A stretch of 64,000 bases of DNA from Sphingopyxis macrogoltabida (GTDB lineage: Bacteria; Pseudomonadota; Alphaproteobacteria; Sphingomonadales; Sphingomonadaceae). Shown piece after piece: positions 20,121 to 30,291 of the stretch (the first letter of the stretch is position 1; every line of letters begins with the position of its first letter). A program made the position numbers and the translations under genes. Below the pieces are notes generated by a model. The model did not search any database. It was not told the DNA's origin and saw only the letters and a program-made list of their open reading frames with translations. The DNA lies in contig NZ_CP012700.1 of NCBI RefSeq assembly GCF_001307295.1, positions 4,405,001-4,469,000 on the forward strand. The letters are read 5' to 3'.

Positions 20121-22529
20121 CTACCCTCGCAGCACCGCCCCTAGTTTTGCCGCCGCGGCGACCACCTTGTCTGCGATCGCCTTCAGCTCCGCGTCGGCAA
20201 AGCTTTTATCCGCCGGCTGCAATTCGACCTCGACCGCGAGGCTGACCTGGCCTGCGGGCACGCCCTGACCGGCAAAGCGGTCGAACAGCCGCGCCTCGAC
20301 GATGCTCGCCTTGTCGGCACCGCGGATCGCACGTACCAGATCGGCGGCGGCCAGCGTCGCGGGGGCGAGGAAAGCGAAGTCGCGGCGCACCGATTGCAGG
20401 GCGGACGGCGTGAAGGGGGCCCGGGCCGGGCCGCTGGCACGCTTCGCCGGGATCGCATCGAGGAAGATTTGCACCGCCATCACCGGCCCGTCGACGTCGA
20501 AGCCGCGGGTCAGCGCCGGATGGAGCGCGCCAAATTCGGCGAGCACCGCCTTGGGGCCAAGGCGCAGCGTTGCCGACTGCCCCGGATGCCAGATCTGTCC
20601 GGCCGTGACGGGTTCCATCACCTGCAGCCGGTCGGCGGGCGCGCCGGCCGCCTCGAGCAGCGCCAGCGCTTCCGCCTTCGCGTCAAATGCGTCGAACGAA
20701 GCGGCCTTACCCGCCCGCCAGACGCGGGCTTGCTTGTCGCCCGCCATCAGCACGGCGAGCGTCGGATGTTCGGCGTCCGCGAGGTAGCGGCGGCCGATCT
20801 CGAACAGCCGGATGCTGTTCGCACCGCGATGCTGGTTGCGCTGCGCTGCGGCAAGCAGCCCGGGGAGCAGCGACGGGCGCATGACCTTCAGGTCTTCGCT
20901 GATCGGATTGGCGAGCGTCCATGCGCCGCCGCCGAAGGGTGCGGCGTCGCGTTCGCTGACGAACGACCAAGTGACCGCTTCGTGGAAGCCGGCAGCGGCA
21001 GCGGCGCGGCGCAGGCGGCGTTCGAGCAGCTGGTCGGCGGTTGCGGTCGGTTTGGCAACGCCATCGGTGCGTGGCAGCGGGGTCGAAGGGATCGCGTCGA
21101 AGCCGTGGATGCGGGTGACTTCCTCGACCACGTCGGGGGCGCCGTCCATGTCGCGGCGCCAGCTCGGCACCGCGACCTGCCAATGCGTGCCCTGTTCGAT
21201 GATGCCGAAGCCGAGCGCGGCGAGAATGTCGCGCTGGCGCTCGGCATCGATGGCGATGCCGCCGAGCGTTTCGGCGCGGGCCGGATCATAATCGATATGG
21301 TGCGTCGCGACCGGCGGCGTTCCGGCGCGGGTGATCGCCGAAGGCGTGCCGCCGCAGATCGCGAGGACATGGCCGGTGACGATCGCCGTCGCATCGTCGA
21401 GGAAGGCGGGATCGACGCCGCGTTCGAAGCGGCTGCGCGCGTCGCTGGTCAGGCCGAGCGCCTGCCCGGTGAGCGCGATGCGTTCGGGCGTAAAATAAGC
21501 GATTTCGATCAGGACGTCGGTCGTCGTCTCGCTGCACCCGCTGTGCTCGTCGCCCATGATGCCCGCGATGTCGTGGACGCCGCTGTCGTCGGCGATCACC
21601 GTCATCGTGTCGGTGAGGTTATATTCCTTGCCGTTGAGCGCGGTGACCGTCTCGCCATCCTTCGCGCGCCGTGCGACGAGCGCGCCATTTAGCTTGGCTC
21701 GGTCATAGATATGGCTCGGGCGGCCGAGGTCGAACATCACATAGTTGCTGATATCGACCAGCGCCGAGATCGAACGCTGGCCGACCGCTTCCAGCCGGCG
21801 GCGCATCCATTCGGGGGCGGTGCCGTTGGTGATGCCGCCGATCGTGCGGCCGTAGAAGGCGGGACAGCCCTCGGGATCGTCGGTCCGGATTTCGGTTGCA
21901 GGCGCGCCTTCCCCGGTGATCGTCGGGACGTCGAGCGGCTTCAAGGTGCCGAGCCCGGCGGCGGCGAGATCGCGCGCCAGCCCACGCACCCCCATGCAGT
22001 CCTGCCGGTTCGGGGTGATCGAAATGTCGATCACCGGATCGCCCAATCCGGCATAGTCGGCAAAGGCCATGCCGATCGGTGCGTCGCCGGAATCGTCAAA
22101 CGTCAATTCGATGATCCCGTCATGATCGTCGCCGAGTTCGAGCTCGCGCGTCGAACACATCATGCCGTTCGATTCGACGCCGCGCACCGCTGCGACCTTC
22201 AGCTCCATGCCGTTCGCCGGCACCACAGCGCCGGGCAGTCCGAGCACGCCGATCAGGCCGGCGCGCGCGTTCGGGGCCCCGCAGACGACGGTGAGCGGGG
22301 TACCCCCATTCACCTCTGGGCCGCTGTCGACGGTCAGCACCTGCAGCTTGTCGGCCTGCGGGTGCTTCTCGGCGGTCAGCACCTTGGCGACGCGGAAGCC
22401 CGCAAGCTTCTCGGCCGGATTTTCGACGCCTTCGACCTCGTGACCGATGCGGTTGAGGGTCGCGACGACGTCCTTGACGGCGAAATCGCCGTCGAGATGT
22501 TCGCGGAGCCAGTCGAGGGTGATCTTCAT
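20121..22529 (-). CDS. pheT: Phenylalanine--tRNA ligase beta subunit
   Basis: An 802-residue beta subunit of the alpha2-beta2 synthetase. It starts [16 protein letters not shown], has an EMAP-like tRNA-binding domain (residues ~40-150), the B3/B4 editing domain, the B5 region, a catalytic-like fold, and the C-terminal anticodon-binding FDX-ACB domain ([18 protein letters not shown]). The start at 22529 overlaps the pheS stop as ATGA; the longer open frame upstream lies inside pheS. Confidence 0.97.
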   Translation of the reverse strand: MKITLDWLREHLDGDFAVKDVVATLNRIGHEVEGVENPAEKLAGFRVAKVLTAEKHPQADKLQVLTVDSGPEVNGGTPLTVVCGAPNARAGLIGVLGLPGAVVPANGMELKVAAVRGVESNGMMCSTRELELGDDHDGIIELTFDDSGDAPIGMAFADYAGLGDPVIDISITPNRQDCMGVRGLARDLAAAGLGTLKPLDVPTITGEGAPATEIRTDDPEGCPAFYGRTIGGITNGTAPEWMRRRLEAVGQRSISALVDISNYVMFDLGRPSHIYDRAKLNGALVARRAKDGETVTALNGKEYNLTDTMTVIADDSGVHDIAGIMGDEHSGCSETTTDVLIEIAYFTPERIALTGQALGLTSDARSRFERGVDPAFLDDATAIVTGHVLAICGGTPSAITRAGTPPVATHHIDYDPARAETLGGIAIDAERQRDILAALGFGIIEQGTHWQVAVPSWRRDMDGAPDVVEEVTRIHGFDAIPSTPLPRTDGVAKPTATADQLLERRLRRAAAAAGFHEAVTWSFVSERDAAPFGGGAWTLANPISEDLKVMRPSLLPGLLAAAQRNQHRGANSIRLFEIGRRYLADAEHPTLAVLMAGDKQARVWRAGKAASFDAFDAKAEALALLEAAGAPADRLQVMEPVTAGQIWHPGQSATLRLGPKAVLAEFGALHPALTRGFDVDGPVMAVQIFLDAIPAKRASGPARAPFTPSALQSVRRDFAFLAPATLAAADLVRAIRGADKASIVEARLFDRFAGQGVPAGQVSLAVEVELQPADKSFADAELKAIADKVVAAAAKLGAVLRG

Positions 22530-23626
22530 GCCGAAATTCCCCCGCTCAGCGTCGGCACGCTCAGCGCGCCGAACCCGTAGTGCGACAGCCACCTAAGGTC
22601 GCCGTCGAAGAAGGCGCGCAGGTCGTCCATGCCATATTTGAGCATCGCCAGCCGGTCGATGCCGGCGCCGAAAGCAAAGCCCTGCCATTCGTCGGGGTCG
22701 AGGCCGCAATTGGCGATGACCCGGCGATTGACCATGCCGCTGCCGAGCAGTTCCATCCACGCATGGCCTTCGTCGTCGCCGTTGCCGCCGACAATGCGGC
22801 GGCCCTTTTCCTGTTTATAGCCGACGTCGACCTCCGCCGACGGTTCGGTGAAGGGGAAATAGGAGGGGCGCAGGCGCAGCACGATGTCGTCGCGCTCGAA
22901 AAATGCCTTGAGGAAGGTTTCGAGCGTCCATTTGAGGTGGCCCATATGGATGCCGCGATCGATGACGAGGCCTTCGATTTGATGGAACATCGGCGTGTGC
23001 GTCGCGTCGCTGTCGCTGCGATAGACGCGGCCCGGCGCGATGATGCGGATCGGCGGCTCCTGCGCCATCATCGTGCGGATCTGCACCGGCGAGGTGTGGG
23101 TGCGCAGCAGCATCGCGCGGCCTTCGGCATCGTTCATCTGCGCCGGGAAATAGAAAGTGTCGTGCATCGCGCGCGCCGGATGCGTTTCGGGGATGTTGAG
23201 CGCGGTGAAGTTGCGCCAGTCGTCCTCGATCTCGGGACCGGTCGCGACCGCGAAGCCCATGTCGGCGAAGATTTCGGCGAGCTCGTCCATCACCTGGCTC
23301 ACTGGATGGACGCTGCCGAGCGGCCTTGCGTCGGCGGGCAGCGTCATGTCGAGCCGTTCGGCCGCGAGCTTCGCCTCGAGCGCGGCGCCTTCGAGCGCTG
23401 CCTTGCGCGTCGCCAGCGCGGCGGTCACCGCCTCGCGCAGGCCGTGGATCGCGGGACCCTGCGCCTGGCGTTCTTCGGGGCTCATGCCGCCGAGCGTCTT
23501 CAAGAGCGCGGTGATGCTGCCGGCTTTCCCGAGCGCGCCGACGCGCAGCGCCTCGATCGCGTCGAGGTCGGCGGCGGCCGCTATATCGGCCACGAGCCGG
23601 GCCTGCATCGCCTGAAGTTCGCTCAT
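22526..23626 (-). CDS. pheS: Phenylalanine--tRNA ligase alpha subunit
   Basis: A 366-residue class II catalytic subunit. The N-terminal coiled-coil is followed by motif 2 ([30 protein letters not shown]) and motif 3 ([20 protein letters not shown]). Length is normal. It is coupled to pheT by a 4-base overlap. In most relatives rplT lies just upstream; here an AraC-type gene and an opposing gene intervene. Confidence 0.97.
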   Translation of the reverse strand: MSELQAMQARLVADIAAAADLDAIEALRVGALGKAGSITALLKTLGGMSPEERQAQGPAIHGLREAVTAALATRKAALEGAALEAKLAAERLDMTLPADARPLGSVHPVSQVMDELAEIFADMGFAVATGPEIEDDWRNFTALNIPETHPARAMHDTFYFPAQMNDAEGRAMLLRTHTSPVQIRTMMAQEPPIRIIAPGRVYRSDSDATHTPMFHQIEGLVIDRGIHMGHLKWTLETFLKAFFERDDIVLRLRPSYFPFTEPSAEVDVGYKQEKGRRIVGGNGDDEGHAWMELLGSGMVNRRVIANCGLDPDEWQGFAFGAGIDRLAMLKYGMDDLRAFFDGDLRWLSHYGFGALSVPTLSGGISA

Positions 23627-23769
23627 CGTCGTTCGTCCTGCTCCGGCGCGCCTGTAGCTGCCGGCCTGTCTGTTTCGTCATTGTCGGATACGGCGGCTGC
23701 CCGCGCGCGCCCGCCCGCCGCTTGCACCGAAGACGCGGCGCCGGTCAAGCCTCCAAGCTGGCCTGAGGG

Positions 23770-24678
23770 CTAGTCCGCCGGCTTATGCAGCCCCTGCACG
23801 GCCGCTCCGGCCGCCGCGGCGCGTGCGAAAGCGGCGGCGCCGAGGATCGGTTTGGGGCGCGCCGCATAGGCGCGCGGGCTCATGCCCATGAAACGGCGGA
23901 AGTCGCGGGTGAATTGCGCCTGATCATAATATTGGTGGTCAAGCGTATCGATCCACGCCATCGACGGATCGAGCATGAAGCGCCCGAGCGACCGCAGGAA
24001 ACGCTGGCGTCGCAACAGCAATTTGGGAGGAAAGCCGAACGCGCGATGGCTGAGGCGCTCGACCGTCCGTTCGGAGAGCGCGAGCTTCGCTGCGAGATCG
24101 GCGACGCTGGCGAGGTCGTCGTCGACGAGCGCGCGATGCGCCGCGACGATCGCGGGGTCGTCGCGCGGCGCTCCCGCGAGCAGGCCGACAAGATGGCCGT
24201 CGATCAGCGCGGCGGCGGCGACATCGTTGATCCGCGGTAGCGCGTCGGTCAGCGGCGCGAAGGCGGCGAAGGCGGGGTGCGCCGCGCCGTCGCAAAACCG
24301 GTCGGCAAGTTCGGCGGCCGGGAGCGCGAAATATTTCGCCCAGCCGGCGGGCAGGATACCGACCCCCCACGCGCGCATGTTGCCCGCCGCGAAATAGCTC
24401 GCCTTGCTCGTCGGACCCGTCGCGACGAAGGGCGGCGCGGGCACTGCCGGGGCGCCACCGACCCCGGCGAGCGGCGCCTCGCCATCGATGAAGCGCATGT
24501 TCGCCCATTCGGGATGCAGATAATCCTCGACCCGCGTTCCGGCGGGAAGGGTGATCTCGGTCAGATAGATGGTGCTGACATAGGGCTTCAGTGCTTCAGA
24601 CAGCGGGAAGAAACGCGTCACGATCCGCGCGCCGGCGTCCTCTCCCGGATTCTGGATTGCGTCCTTCATGACGTCCAT
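23770..24678 (-). CDS. AraC-family transcriptional regulator
   Basis: A 302-residue protein. The C-terminal ~100 residues form an AraC double helix-turn-helix: SVADLAAKLALSERTVERLS then YYDQAQFTRDFRRFMGMSP. The N-terminal ~190 residues carry an unrecognised ligand-sensing half with FFPLSEALKPYVSTIYLTE, similar in style to other sphingomonad AraC proteins with a DUF6597-like head. The target is unknown. It lies between pheS and rplT on the same strand, and its start could be either of two nearby ATG codons (residue 1 or 4). Confidence 0.85.
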   Translation of the reverse strand: MDVMKDAIQNPGEDAGARIVTRFFPLSEALKPYVSTIYLTEITLPAGTRVEDYLHPEWANMRFIDGEAPLAGVGGAPAVPAPPFVATGPTSKASYFAAGNMRAWGVGILPAGWAKYFALPAAELADRFCDGAAHPAFAAFAPLTDALPRINDVAAAALIDGHLVGLLAGAPRDDPAIVAAHRALVDDDLASVADLAAKLALSERTVERLSHRAFGFPPKLLLRRQRFLRSLGRFMLDPSMAWIDTLDHQYYDQAQFTRDFRRFMGMSPRAYAARPKPILGAAAFARAAAAGAAVQGLHKPAD

Positions 24679-25037
24679 GCTTGCGGCGCCTCACGCAAAA
24701 AAACAATAACCTAAGGCACCTTGGTGTCGGGTTCTTACAATTCTTGTCATGATTGCGACGGCATATGTCACCCCATCGGCGCGCTGCCCCGTGTAGAGCG
24801 TCAGGGAAACTTCCGCCGGCCGCAAGCTTTCTGCGACCCACGGCAACCGGTTCGGAGGGAGGGGGGCGATGTTCGCATCGTCGGAACGGCGCGAGGGTTC
24901 GGCTCTCGCGCCGTTCCTGTTTTTCACTCCCGCCGGCGTTCGGCTCGCCGCGTCCGTTGCACGGACCGGCAGCATGCTATTTGGTGCGGCGCCGTCGGAT
25001 GCGGCACGGGTGGCTTGCTGTTCGACAGGAGCCTTTC
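24679..25037. other. 359-bp gap with an orphan terminator
   Basis: No convincing gene is present. The left third is AT-richer and contains CCTAAGGCACCTTGG, an imperfect dyad, plus TTACAATTCTTGTCATGATTG, probably promoter DNA for the AraC gene. The right part holds a strong plus-strand terminator at 24883-24923 that no plus-strand gene precedes. A 94-residue minus-strand frame (24691-24975) crosses the region but has no family features. Confidence 0.6.
24883..24923 (+). terminator. Strong intrinsic terminator without an upstream gene
   Basis: GGAACGGCGCGAG (24883-24895) pairs perfectly with 24905-24917, loop of 9, followed by TGTTTTT. By rule this is a textbook rho-independent terminator on the plus strand. 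No plus-strand gene lies upstream for more than 4 kb, so it may end a small RNA or a leader of the 25038 gene. Confidence 0.75.
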
Positions 25038-25694
25038 ATGTCCAAGCTTTCCGGCTTGCCCGCCGCGCTGTTCCTTGGCTGTGCAGCCGTGTCTGCCGTC
25101 CCTGCCGTACAGGCGCAGGCCCCGGCTGCTTCGTGGACTGCCGGTACCAAAGTTTACGACCAGAATGGCGAAGAGGTCGGCCAGATTGTCAAAGTGGTCG
25201 GCGACAGGATCGCGGTCGGGATCGGCGCCAGCGGCCTCGTGGTACCGAAGGGCGCTTTTGTGACGACCCCGAAAGGTCCGGCGCTGAAAGCGTCCAAAGA
25301 CAAAATTGTCGCGGTGCTGAAGCAGGCCGAGGCCGATGCGGCGGCGGTCGACGGGGCGTTGAAACCAGGGGCAGAGGTTCGCAGCGCCGATGGAGCCGCC
25401 GTGCTTGCGACGGTCAAGTCGATAGCGCCGCAGGGGGCAGTGCTGGCCACCAAGGACGGCAATATCACGATGCCGCGCGCCGCATTTTTCCTGTCGAAAA
25501 AAGGCTTGGCGGTGAAGGTGAACGAGAAGCAGTTCGTCGACGGGGTCAGGGCGGCTCGCGCAGGGAAGATGAGACGCCTCGCGCGCGGGACCGTCAACGA
25601 AAAAGGGCGGCCCCGCAGGACCGCCCTTGTTTCTTTGCTTCGGCCGGAAAGCGTCAGGCTGCCTTGGGCAGCGCCGCCTTCGCCTGGGCGATGA
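25038..25694 (+). CDS. Exported protein of unknown function, doubtful C-terminus
   Basis: The frame gives 218 residues with a signal peptide ([20 protein letters not shown], cleavage after AQA). The mature part has two similar segments: [20 protein letters not shown] followed by VVPKGAF, and [19 protein letters not shown] followed by TMPRAAF. This looks like a PRC-barrel-like tandem. The last ~40 residues are basic, run through the rplT terminator and overlap rplT, which is unlikely to be native. A single-base indel near 25555-25565 would end the protein at the TGA at 25570-25572 instead. Function unknown. RBS AGGAGCC precedes ATG. Confidence 0.65.
   Translation: MSKLSGLPAALFLGCAAVSAVPAVQAQAPAASWTAGTKVYDQNGEEVGQIVKVVGDRIAVGIGASGLVVPKGAFVTTPKGPALKASKDKIVAVLKQAEADAAAVDGALKPGAEVRSADGAAVLATVKSIAPQGAVLATKDGNITMPRAAFFLSKKGLAVKVNEKQFVDGVRAARAGKMRRLARGTVNEKGRPRRTALVSLLRPESVRLPWAAPPSPGR
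25600..25628 (-). terminator. rplT terminator
   Basis: On the minus strand the stem AAGGGCGG/CCGCCCTT (25621-25628 with 25603-25610), extended by two inner G-C pairs after a mismatch, is followed by TTTTT. It lies 26 bases past the rplT stop. On the plus strand TTGTTTCTTT follows the same stem, so it may also end the opposing 25038 transcript. Confidence 0.8.
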
Positions 25695-26019
25695 TCGCGG
25701 TGAACACGCCGCCTTCGTTCATCGCGAGGTCGGCCATGACCTTCCGGTCGAGCTCGATCCCGGCCAGCTTCACCCCGTGCATGAACTGCGAATAGGTCAG
25801 GCCTTCGGCGCGAACCGCGGCGTTGATGCGCTGGATCCAGAGCGCGCGGAAGCTCCGCTTCTTTACTTTGCGGTCGCGGTAAGCATATTGGCCGGCCTTT
25901 TCGACCGCCTGCTTGGCGACGCGGATGGTGTTCTTGCGACGGCCATAATAGCCCTTCGCCTGGTCCAAAATCCGCTTGTGCTTGGCGTGCGTGGTGACGC
26001 CGCGTTTGATGCGTGACAT
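25654..26019 (-). CDS. rplT: 50S ribosomal protein L20
   Basis: A 121-residue, highly basic L20, essential for early 50S assembly. It starts [20 protein letters not shown] and contains [20 protein letters not shown]. Length is normal. It follows rpmI by 13 bases. infC, the usual third member, is not adjacent in this window. Confidence 0.97.
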   Translation of the reverse strand: MSRIKRGVTTHAKHKRILDQAKGYYGRRKNTIRVAKQAVEKAGQYAYRDRKVKKRSFRALWIQRINAAVRAEGLTYSQFMHGVKLAGIELDRKVMADLAMNEGGVFTAIIAQAKAALPKAA

Positions 26020-26032
26020 GGTCTAGCGCTCC

Positions 26033-26236
26033 TTACTTCAGGCCGTAGGGCGCCCAGAGGCGCACATGGGCCGCGTCCGAATCGCTGAGCACGCTGGTGC
26101 CGCGGTTGGTGCGGATATATTTCGAGTTATGCGAAATCAGGCGGTGGCGCTTGCCGGCGACGCCGTGCTTCACCTTGCCCGAGGCGGTGAATTTGAAGCG
26201 TTTCTTCACACCGCTCTTGGTCTTCATCTTGGGCAT
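26033..26236 (-). CDS. rpmI: 50S ribosomal protein L35
   Basis: A 67-residue L35 starting [20 protein letters not shown] with the conserved [14 protein letters not shown]. The start at 26236 is preceded by AAAAGGAGACC on the minus strand, an excellent ribosome-binding site; the longer upstream reading lacks one. It forms an operon with rplT. Confidence 0.97.
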   Translation of the reverse strand: MPKMKTKSGVKKRFKFTASGKVKHGVAGKRHRLISHNSKYIRTNRGTSVLSDSDAAHVRLWAPYGLK

Positions 26237-26352
26237 TTTGGTCTCCTTTTGAAGTCCGTTTGCGTATCGGCCTGGCAGCCCTTTCAGCCAGCCGGTACAA
26301 TCGGAAGCGGCGCGCCTAGACGGATTCGCCCGGAATTGCAAGCGCGGGAGGC

Positions 26353-26703
26353 TTAAAAGCTCGCCCCGTCGACCTTCTGGATATTCAGCGCGTCGAGATC
26401 GGCGGCGGGGACGCAGCGCAGATTGACCGCCGCCATCTTCGCGCCGTCGGGGCCGGTGCCGACCGAAAAGCTCTGGCAGCCGCAGGTGGTGCAGAATTGA
26501 TGGTCGATGTTGTGCTTGTTGAACGTGTACGACGCGAGGCTGTCGGCGCCGCTGTCGAGCCGGAAATGGTCGATCGGAACGAAGGTCAGAAGGAAACCCT
26601 TGCGGCGGCAGTGCGAGCAGTTGCAGCTCATCGCCTCGCCCGGAATGTCGCCCTCGACCGTATAGCTCACCGCGCCGCAGTGACAGCTTCCCTCATAAGC
26701 CAT
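26353..26703 (-). CDS. GFA-family (CENP-V/glutathione-dependent formaldehyde-activating-like) zinc protein
   Basis: A 116-residue protein with the GFA cysteine pattern: C7-x-C9, C27-x-C29-x2-C32, and C71-x2-C74-x-C76, expected to bind two zinc ions. The fold is known from glutathione-dependent formaldehyde-activating enzyme, but most bacterial members lack a proven reaction. The start at 26703 gives [19 protein letters not shown], which matches the family; GGAAGGACG lies upstream. It ends 116 bases before the rpmI start. Confidence 0.9.
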   Translation of the reverse strand: MAYEGSCHCGAVSYTVEGDIPGEAMSCNCSHCRRKGFLLTFVPIDHFRLDSGADSLASYTFNKHNIDHQFCTTCGCQSFSVGTGPDGAKMAAVNLRCVPAADLDALNIQKVDGASF

Positions 26704-26723
26704 GGCGTCGTCCTTCCTTGCGA

Positions 26724-27506
26724 TCAGTGGTTGCAGGCGAGTCCTTCGATAACGTCCTCGAGCCGCGCGGGATCCCCGAGTGCGATGACATGGCCCGCAC
26801 TGTCGGCATTGAGCGGATCGCCATTCCAGTCGCACATCGTTCCGCCCGCCCCCTCGACGACCGGCACCAGCGCGGCGAAATCATGAAGTTTCAGCCCCGC
26901 CTCGACGACGATGTCGATATGGCCGCTGGCGAGCAGCCCGTAATTGTAGCAGTCGCCGCCAAAGACCATGCGCTTGTGCGAGGTCTTCGCGGCGAGCGCC
27001 ATGAAATGCTCGCCGTCGTGATCGCTGAAATATTGCGGCCCGGTGGTCGCGAGCACCGCCTCGCCGAGCGTCCGGCAGCTTCGCGTGCGGACCGGCCGGC
27101 CGTTGAACAAGGTCGGCTGCCCGACGGCGCCGACCCAGCGTTCGCCGGCGATCGGCTGGTCGATGATGCCGAGCACCGGCCAGCCGTCCTGGAGCAGCGC
27201 GATCAGCGTGCCGAAGATCGGGCGCCCGGCCATGAAGCTGACGGTGCCGTCGATCGGGTCGAGCACCCATTGGCGGCTCGCCTCGGCGCGCTCGGCGCCA
27301 TATTCCTCGCCGATGATGCCGTCGCGCGGCGCTTCGGCGTCGAGCAGGCGGCGCATCGCGGCTTCGGCGGCGCGGTCGGCCTCGGTCACCGGCGAGGCGT
27401 CGGCCTTGGCTTCGTGGGCCCAGGCCGAGCGGAACAGCGGACGGATCGCGGCGCCCGCCGCATCGGCGAGGCGATGGGCGAGGGCGATGTCGGATTCGAG
27501 CGTCAT
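26724..27506 (-). CDS. hisN: Inositol-monophosphatase-family histidinol-phosphatase
   Basis: A 260-residue Mg-dependent phosphatase. Metal-site motifs are GEEYG (residue ~68), DPIDGTVSFMAGRP (residue ~82) and the C-terminal HDFAALVPVVEGAGG. Variation at GLKLHD and GDCYNYGLLASG resembles the HisN-type histidinol-phosphatase that replaces HisB in many alphaproteobacteria. A generic inositol-phosphatase role cannot be excluded. It lies 4 bases downstream of prs. Confidence 0.85.
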   Translation of the reverse strand: MTLESDIALAHRLADAAGAAIRPLFRSAWAHEAKADASPVTEADRAAEAAMRRLLDAEAPRDGIIGEEYGAERAEASRQWVLDPIDGTVSFMAGRPIFGTLIALLQDGWPVLGIIDQPIAGERWVGAVGQPTLFNGRPVRTRSCRTLGEAVLATTGPQYFSDHDGEHFMALAAKTSHKRMVFGGDCYNYGLLASGHIDIVVEAGLKLHDFAALVPVVEGAGGTMCDWNGDPLNADSAGHVIALGDPARLEDVIEGLACNH

Positions 27507-27510
27507 GCGA

Positions 27511-28446
27511 TCAGTCGAACAGCGACGAAACGCTCGATTCGTCGGCGATGCGCTTGATCGCCTCGCCGAGCAGCGGCGCGACGGTCAGCGCGCGCACCTT
27601 GTTGCTGTCGTTGACCGCGTCGGTCGGCTGGATCGAATCGGTGATCACCAGTTCGGTGAGCTCGCTCGCGTCGACGCGAGCGACCGCGCCGCCCGACAGG
27701 ACGCCATGGGTACAATAAGCGACGACGCCCTCGGCGCCCGCGGCCTTCAGTGCGGCGGCGGCGTTGCACAACGTGCCCGCCGAATCGACGATATCGTCGA
27801 TCAGGATGCAGAAGCGGCCCGACACGTCGCCGATGATGTTCATCACCTCGGATTCGCCGGCGCGCTCGCGGCGTTTGTCGACGATCGCGAGCGGGGCGTT
27901 GTCGAGGCGCTTGGCCAGCGCGCGGGCGCGCACCACGCCGCCGACGTCGGGCGACACGACCATCAGATTCTTGTCGCCGAACCGCGCCTGGATGTCGGCG
28001 CTCATCACCGGCGCCGCATAGAGATTGTCGGTCGGGATATCGAAGAAGCCCTGAATCTGCCCGGCGTGGAGGTCGATCGCGAGGACGCGGTCGGCGCCCG
28101 AGGTGGTGATCAGATTGGCGACGAGCTTGGCCGAGATCGGGGTGCGCGGGCCGGGTTTGCGGTCCTGGCGGGCGTAACCGAAATAGGGGATGACTGCGGT
28201 GATACGCTTCGCCGAGGCGCGGCGCAGCGCGTCGGTGAGGATCAAGAGCTCCATCAGATTGTCGTTCGCGGGGAAATTCGTCGGCTGGACGATGAAGACG
28301 TCCTGACCGCGGACGTTTTCGTGAATTTCGACGAAGACTTCCTCGTCGGCGAAGCGACGCACGCTGGTGTCGGTGAGCGGCAGTTCGAGATAGTCCGCGA
28401 TCGCGCGGGCCAGCGGCAGGTTGCTGTTGCCGGAGATGAGTTTCAT
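27511..28446 (-). CDS. prs: Ribose-phosphate pyrophosphokinase
   Basis: A 311-residue PRPP synthase, which makes the precursor for purine, pyrimidine, histidine and NAD synthesis. It starts [20 protein letters not shown], with the catalytic flexible loop near [18 protein letters not shown] and the PRPP-binding motif [14 protein letters not shown]. The upstream longer reading is not family-like. Pairing with a histidinol-phosphatase fits the use of PRPP in histidine synthesis. Confidence 0.96.
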   Translation of the reverse strand: MKLISGNSNLPLARAIADYLELPLTDTSVRRFADEEVFVEIHENVRGQDVFIVQPTNFPANDNLMELLILTDALRRASAKRITAVIPYFGYARQDRKPGPRTPISAKLVANLITTSGADRVLAIDLHAGQIQGFFDIPTDNLYAAPVMSADIQARFGDKNLMVVSPDVGGVVRARALAKRLDNAPLAIVDKRRERAGESEVMNIIGDVSGRFCILIDDIVDSAGTLCNAAAALKAAGAEGVVAYCTHGVLSGGAVARVDASELTELVITDSIQPTDAVNDSNKVRALTVAPLLGEAIKRIADESSVSSLFD

Positions 28447-28579
28447 GGGGTGCGAAGCCCTTTCGCGCGGGGTGGGATTGCGGGCCCCCTTAGCCAGCGG
28501 GCGCCGATAGGGGAAGGCCAATCTTCAGCCTGATTGTCCGTCCGTCACGCCGGTCGTTGCAATCGCCGCCCACGGGCGT

Positions 28580-30256
28580 ATGGCTCGCGCCATGACTGCT
28601 GCCGATACGCTCACCATCGTTCTGGCCCAAATGACGCAGGCGGTCGGCGATCTTGCCGCCAATGCCGACGCGATGCGCAGCGTCCGGGCGCGGCACAGGC
28701 AAGCCGACCTGATCCTCTATCCCGAGCTGCAACTGATCGGTTATCCGCCCGAGGATCTGGTGCTCAAACCCGCGCTGGCCGAGCGCGCGGCAAAGCTGCT
28801 CGCCGAACTCGCCGCCGATACCGCCGATGGCGGTCCGGCGATGCTCGTCGGGTCGGTCGAGCGGGACGGAGGCAGTCTCTATAATATCGTCGCGCTGCTC
28901 GACGGCGGAAAGATCGTCGCGACGCGGCGCAAGCACGAGCTGCCCAATTACGGCACCTTCGACGAAAAGCGCGTCTTCGTACCGGGGCCGCTGCCCGACG
29001 TCGTCGAATGGCGCGGGGTCAAGCTGGGGCTGCCGATCTGCGAGGACGGTTGGCTGCCGACGGTGTGCAAGCATCTGGCCGATCAAGGGGCCGAACTGCT
29101 GATCTCGGTCAACGGCAGCCCGTACGAGATCGACAAGGACGACCGCCGCCTGACGCAGGTGTTCCGCAGCCGCGTCGACGAGACGAACCTGCCGCTCATT
29201 TTCCTCAACCGCATCGGCGGGCAGGACGAGCTGGTGTTCGACGGCTGTTCGTTCATCCTCAACGCCGATGGTCAGGCGGCGCACCGGCTGATCGATTGGG
29301 AGTCCGAGGAGCGCGTGACGCGCTGGACGAAAGGCGCTGGCGGCTGGACCTGCGACGCGGGCGCGATCGCCGACTGGGAGGCGCATCCCGCCGACATCTA
29401 TAGTGCCATGATCGTCAGCCTGCGCGACTATGTCGAACGCAACCGCTTCCCCGGCGTCGTGCTCGGCCTGTCGGGCGGTATCGATTCGGCGATCTGCGCG
29501 GCGATCGCCGCCGATGCGCTCGGTCCCGACAAGGTGTGGTGCGTGATGCTGCCGAGCCGCTTTACCAGCCAGGAAAGCCTCGACGATGCGGCGGGCTGCG
29601 CGGCGATGATCGGCTGCCGGCTCGACACCATTCCGATCGTTCCCGCGGTCGAGGCGTTCGACGCCATGCTCGCGGGCAGCTTTGCCGACCGCGACGTCGA
29701 TATCACCGAGGAAAATGTCCAGTCGCGGATCCGCGGTGTCACGTTGATGGCACTCAGCAACAAATTCGGCCCGATGCTGCTGACGACCGGCAACAAGAGC
29801 GAGATGAGCGTCGGCTATGCGACCATCTATGGCGACATGGCGGGCGGCTATAATCCGCTCAAGGACGCGTACAAGATGACCGTGTTCGCGCTCGCCGAAT
29901 GGCGCAACGCGAATATCCCGCGCCTGTCGCGCAACCGCGTGACGCCGGTGATGCCGGCGAATATCGTCACCAAGCCGCCGAGCGCCGAGCTGCGTCCCGA
30001 CCAGAAGGACGAGGACAGCCTGCCGCCTTACCCCGATCTCGACCGCATGCTCCACATGCTCGTCGAGGAGGAAGCGAGTGTCGACGATGTCGTGGCAAAA
30101 TATGGCTTCGACCGCGACGCGGTGGTGCGGATCGAGCGCTTGCTGATGCTCGCCGAATATAAGCGTCGGCAGGCACCGCCGGGGGTCAAGCTGTCGACGC
30201 GCAATTTCGGACGCGACCGGCGCTATCCGATCACGCATGGGTTCCGCACCGCCTGA
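28580..30256 (+). CDS. nadE: Glutamine-dependent NAD+ synthetase
   Basis: A 558-residue two-domain enzyme that converts nicotinate adenine dinucleotide to NAD+. Residues 1-~270 are a nitrilase-fold glutaminase (LYPELQLIGYPPEDLVLK; the catalytic Cys lies in GLPICEDGW). Residues ~285-558 are the ATP pyrophosphatase domain with VLGLSGGIDSAICA. A second ATG four codons in (28592) is equally good; neither has a clear ribosome-binding site. Confidence 0.95.
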   Translation: MARAMTAADTLTIVLAQMTQAVGDLAANADAMRSVRARHRQADLILYPELQLIGYPPEDLVLKPALAERAAKLLAELAADTADGGPAMLVGSVERDGGSLYNIVALLDGGKIVATRRKHELPNYGTFDEKRVFVPGPLPDVVEWRGVKLGLPICEDGWLPTVCKHLADQGAELLISVNGSPYEIDKDDRRLTQVFRSRVDETNLPLIFLNRIGGQDELVFDGCSFILNADGQAAHRLIDWESEERVTRWTKGAGGWTCDAGAIADWEAHPADIYSAMIVSLRDYVERNRFPGVVLGLSGGIDSAICAAIAADALGPDKVWCVMLPSRFTSQESLDDAAGCAAMIGCRLDTIPIVPAVEAFDAMLAGSFADRDVDITEENVQSRIRGVTLMALSNKFGPMLLTTGNKSEMSVGYATIYGDMAGGYNPLKDAYKMTVFALAEWRNANIPRLSRNRVTPVMPANIVTKPPSAELRPDQKDEDSLPPYPDLDRMLHMLVEEEASVDDVVAKYGFDRDAVVRIERLLMLAEYKRRQAPPGVKLSTRNFGRDRRYPITHGFRTA

Positions 30257-30291
30257 TTCGCCATCAGCGCGAAAAAGGCTATAGGCGCGCC

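Noticed and set aside
24691..24975. A 94-residue minus-strand frame in the gap upstream of the AraC gene
   Set aside because: It crosses the orphan terminator, has no ribosome-binding site and no recognisable motif.
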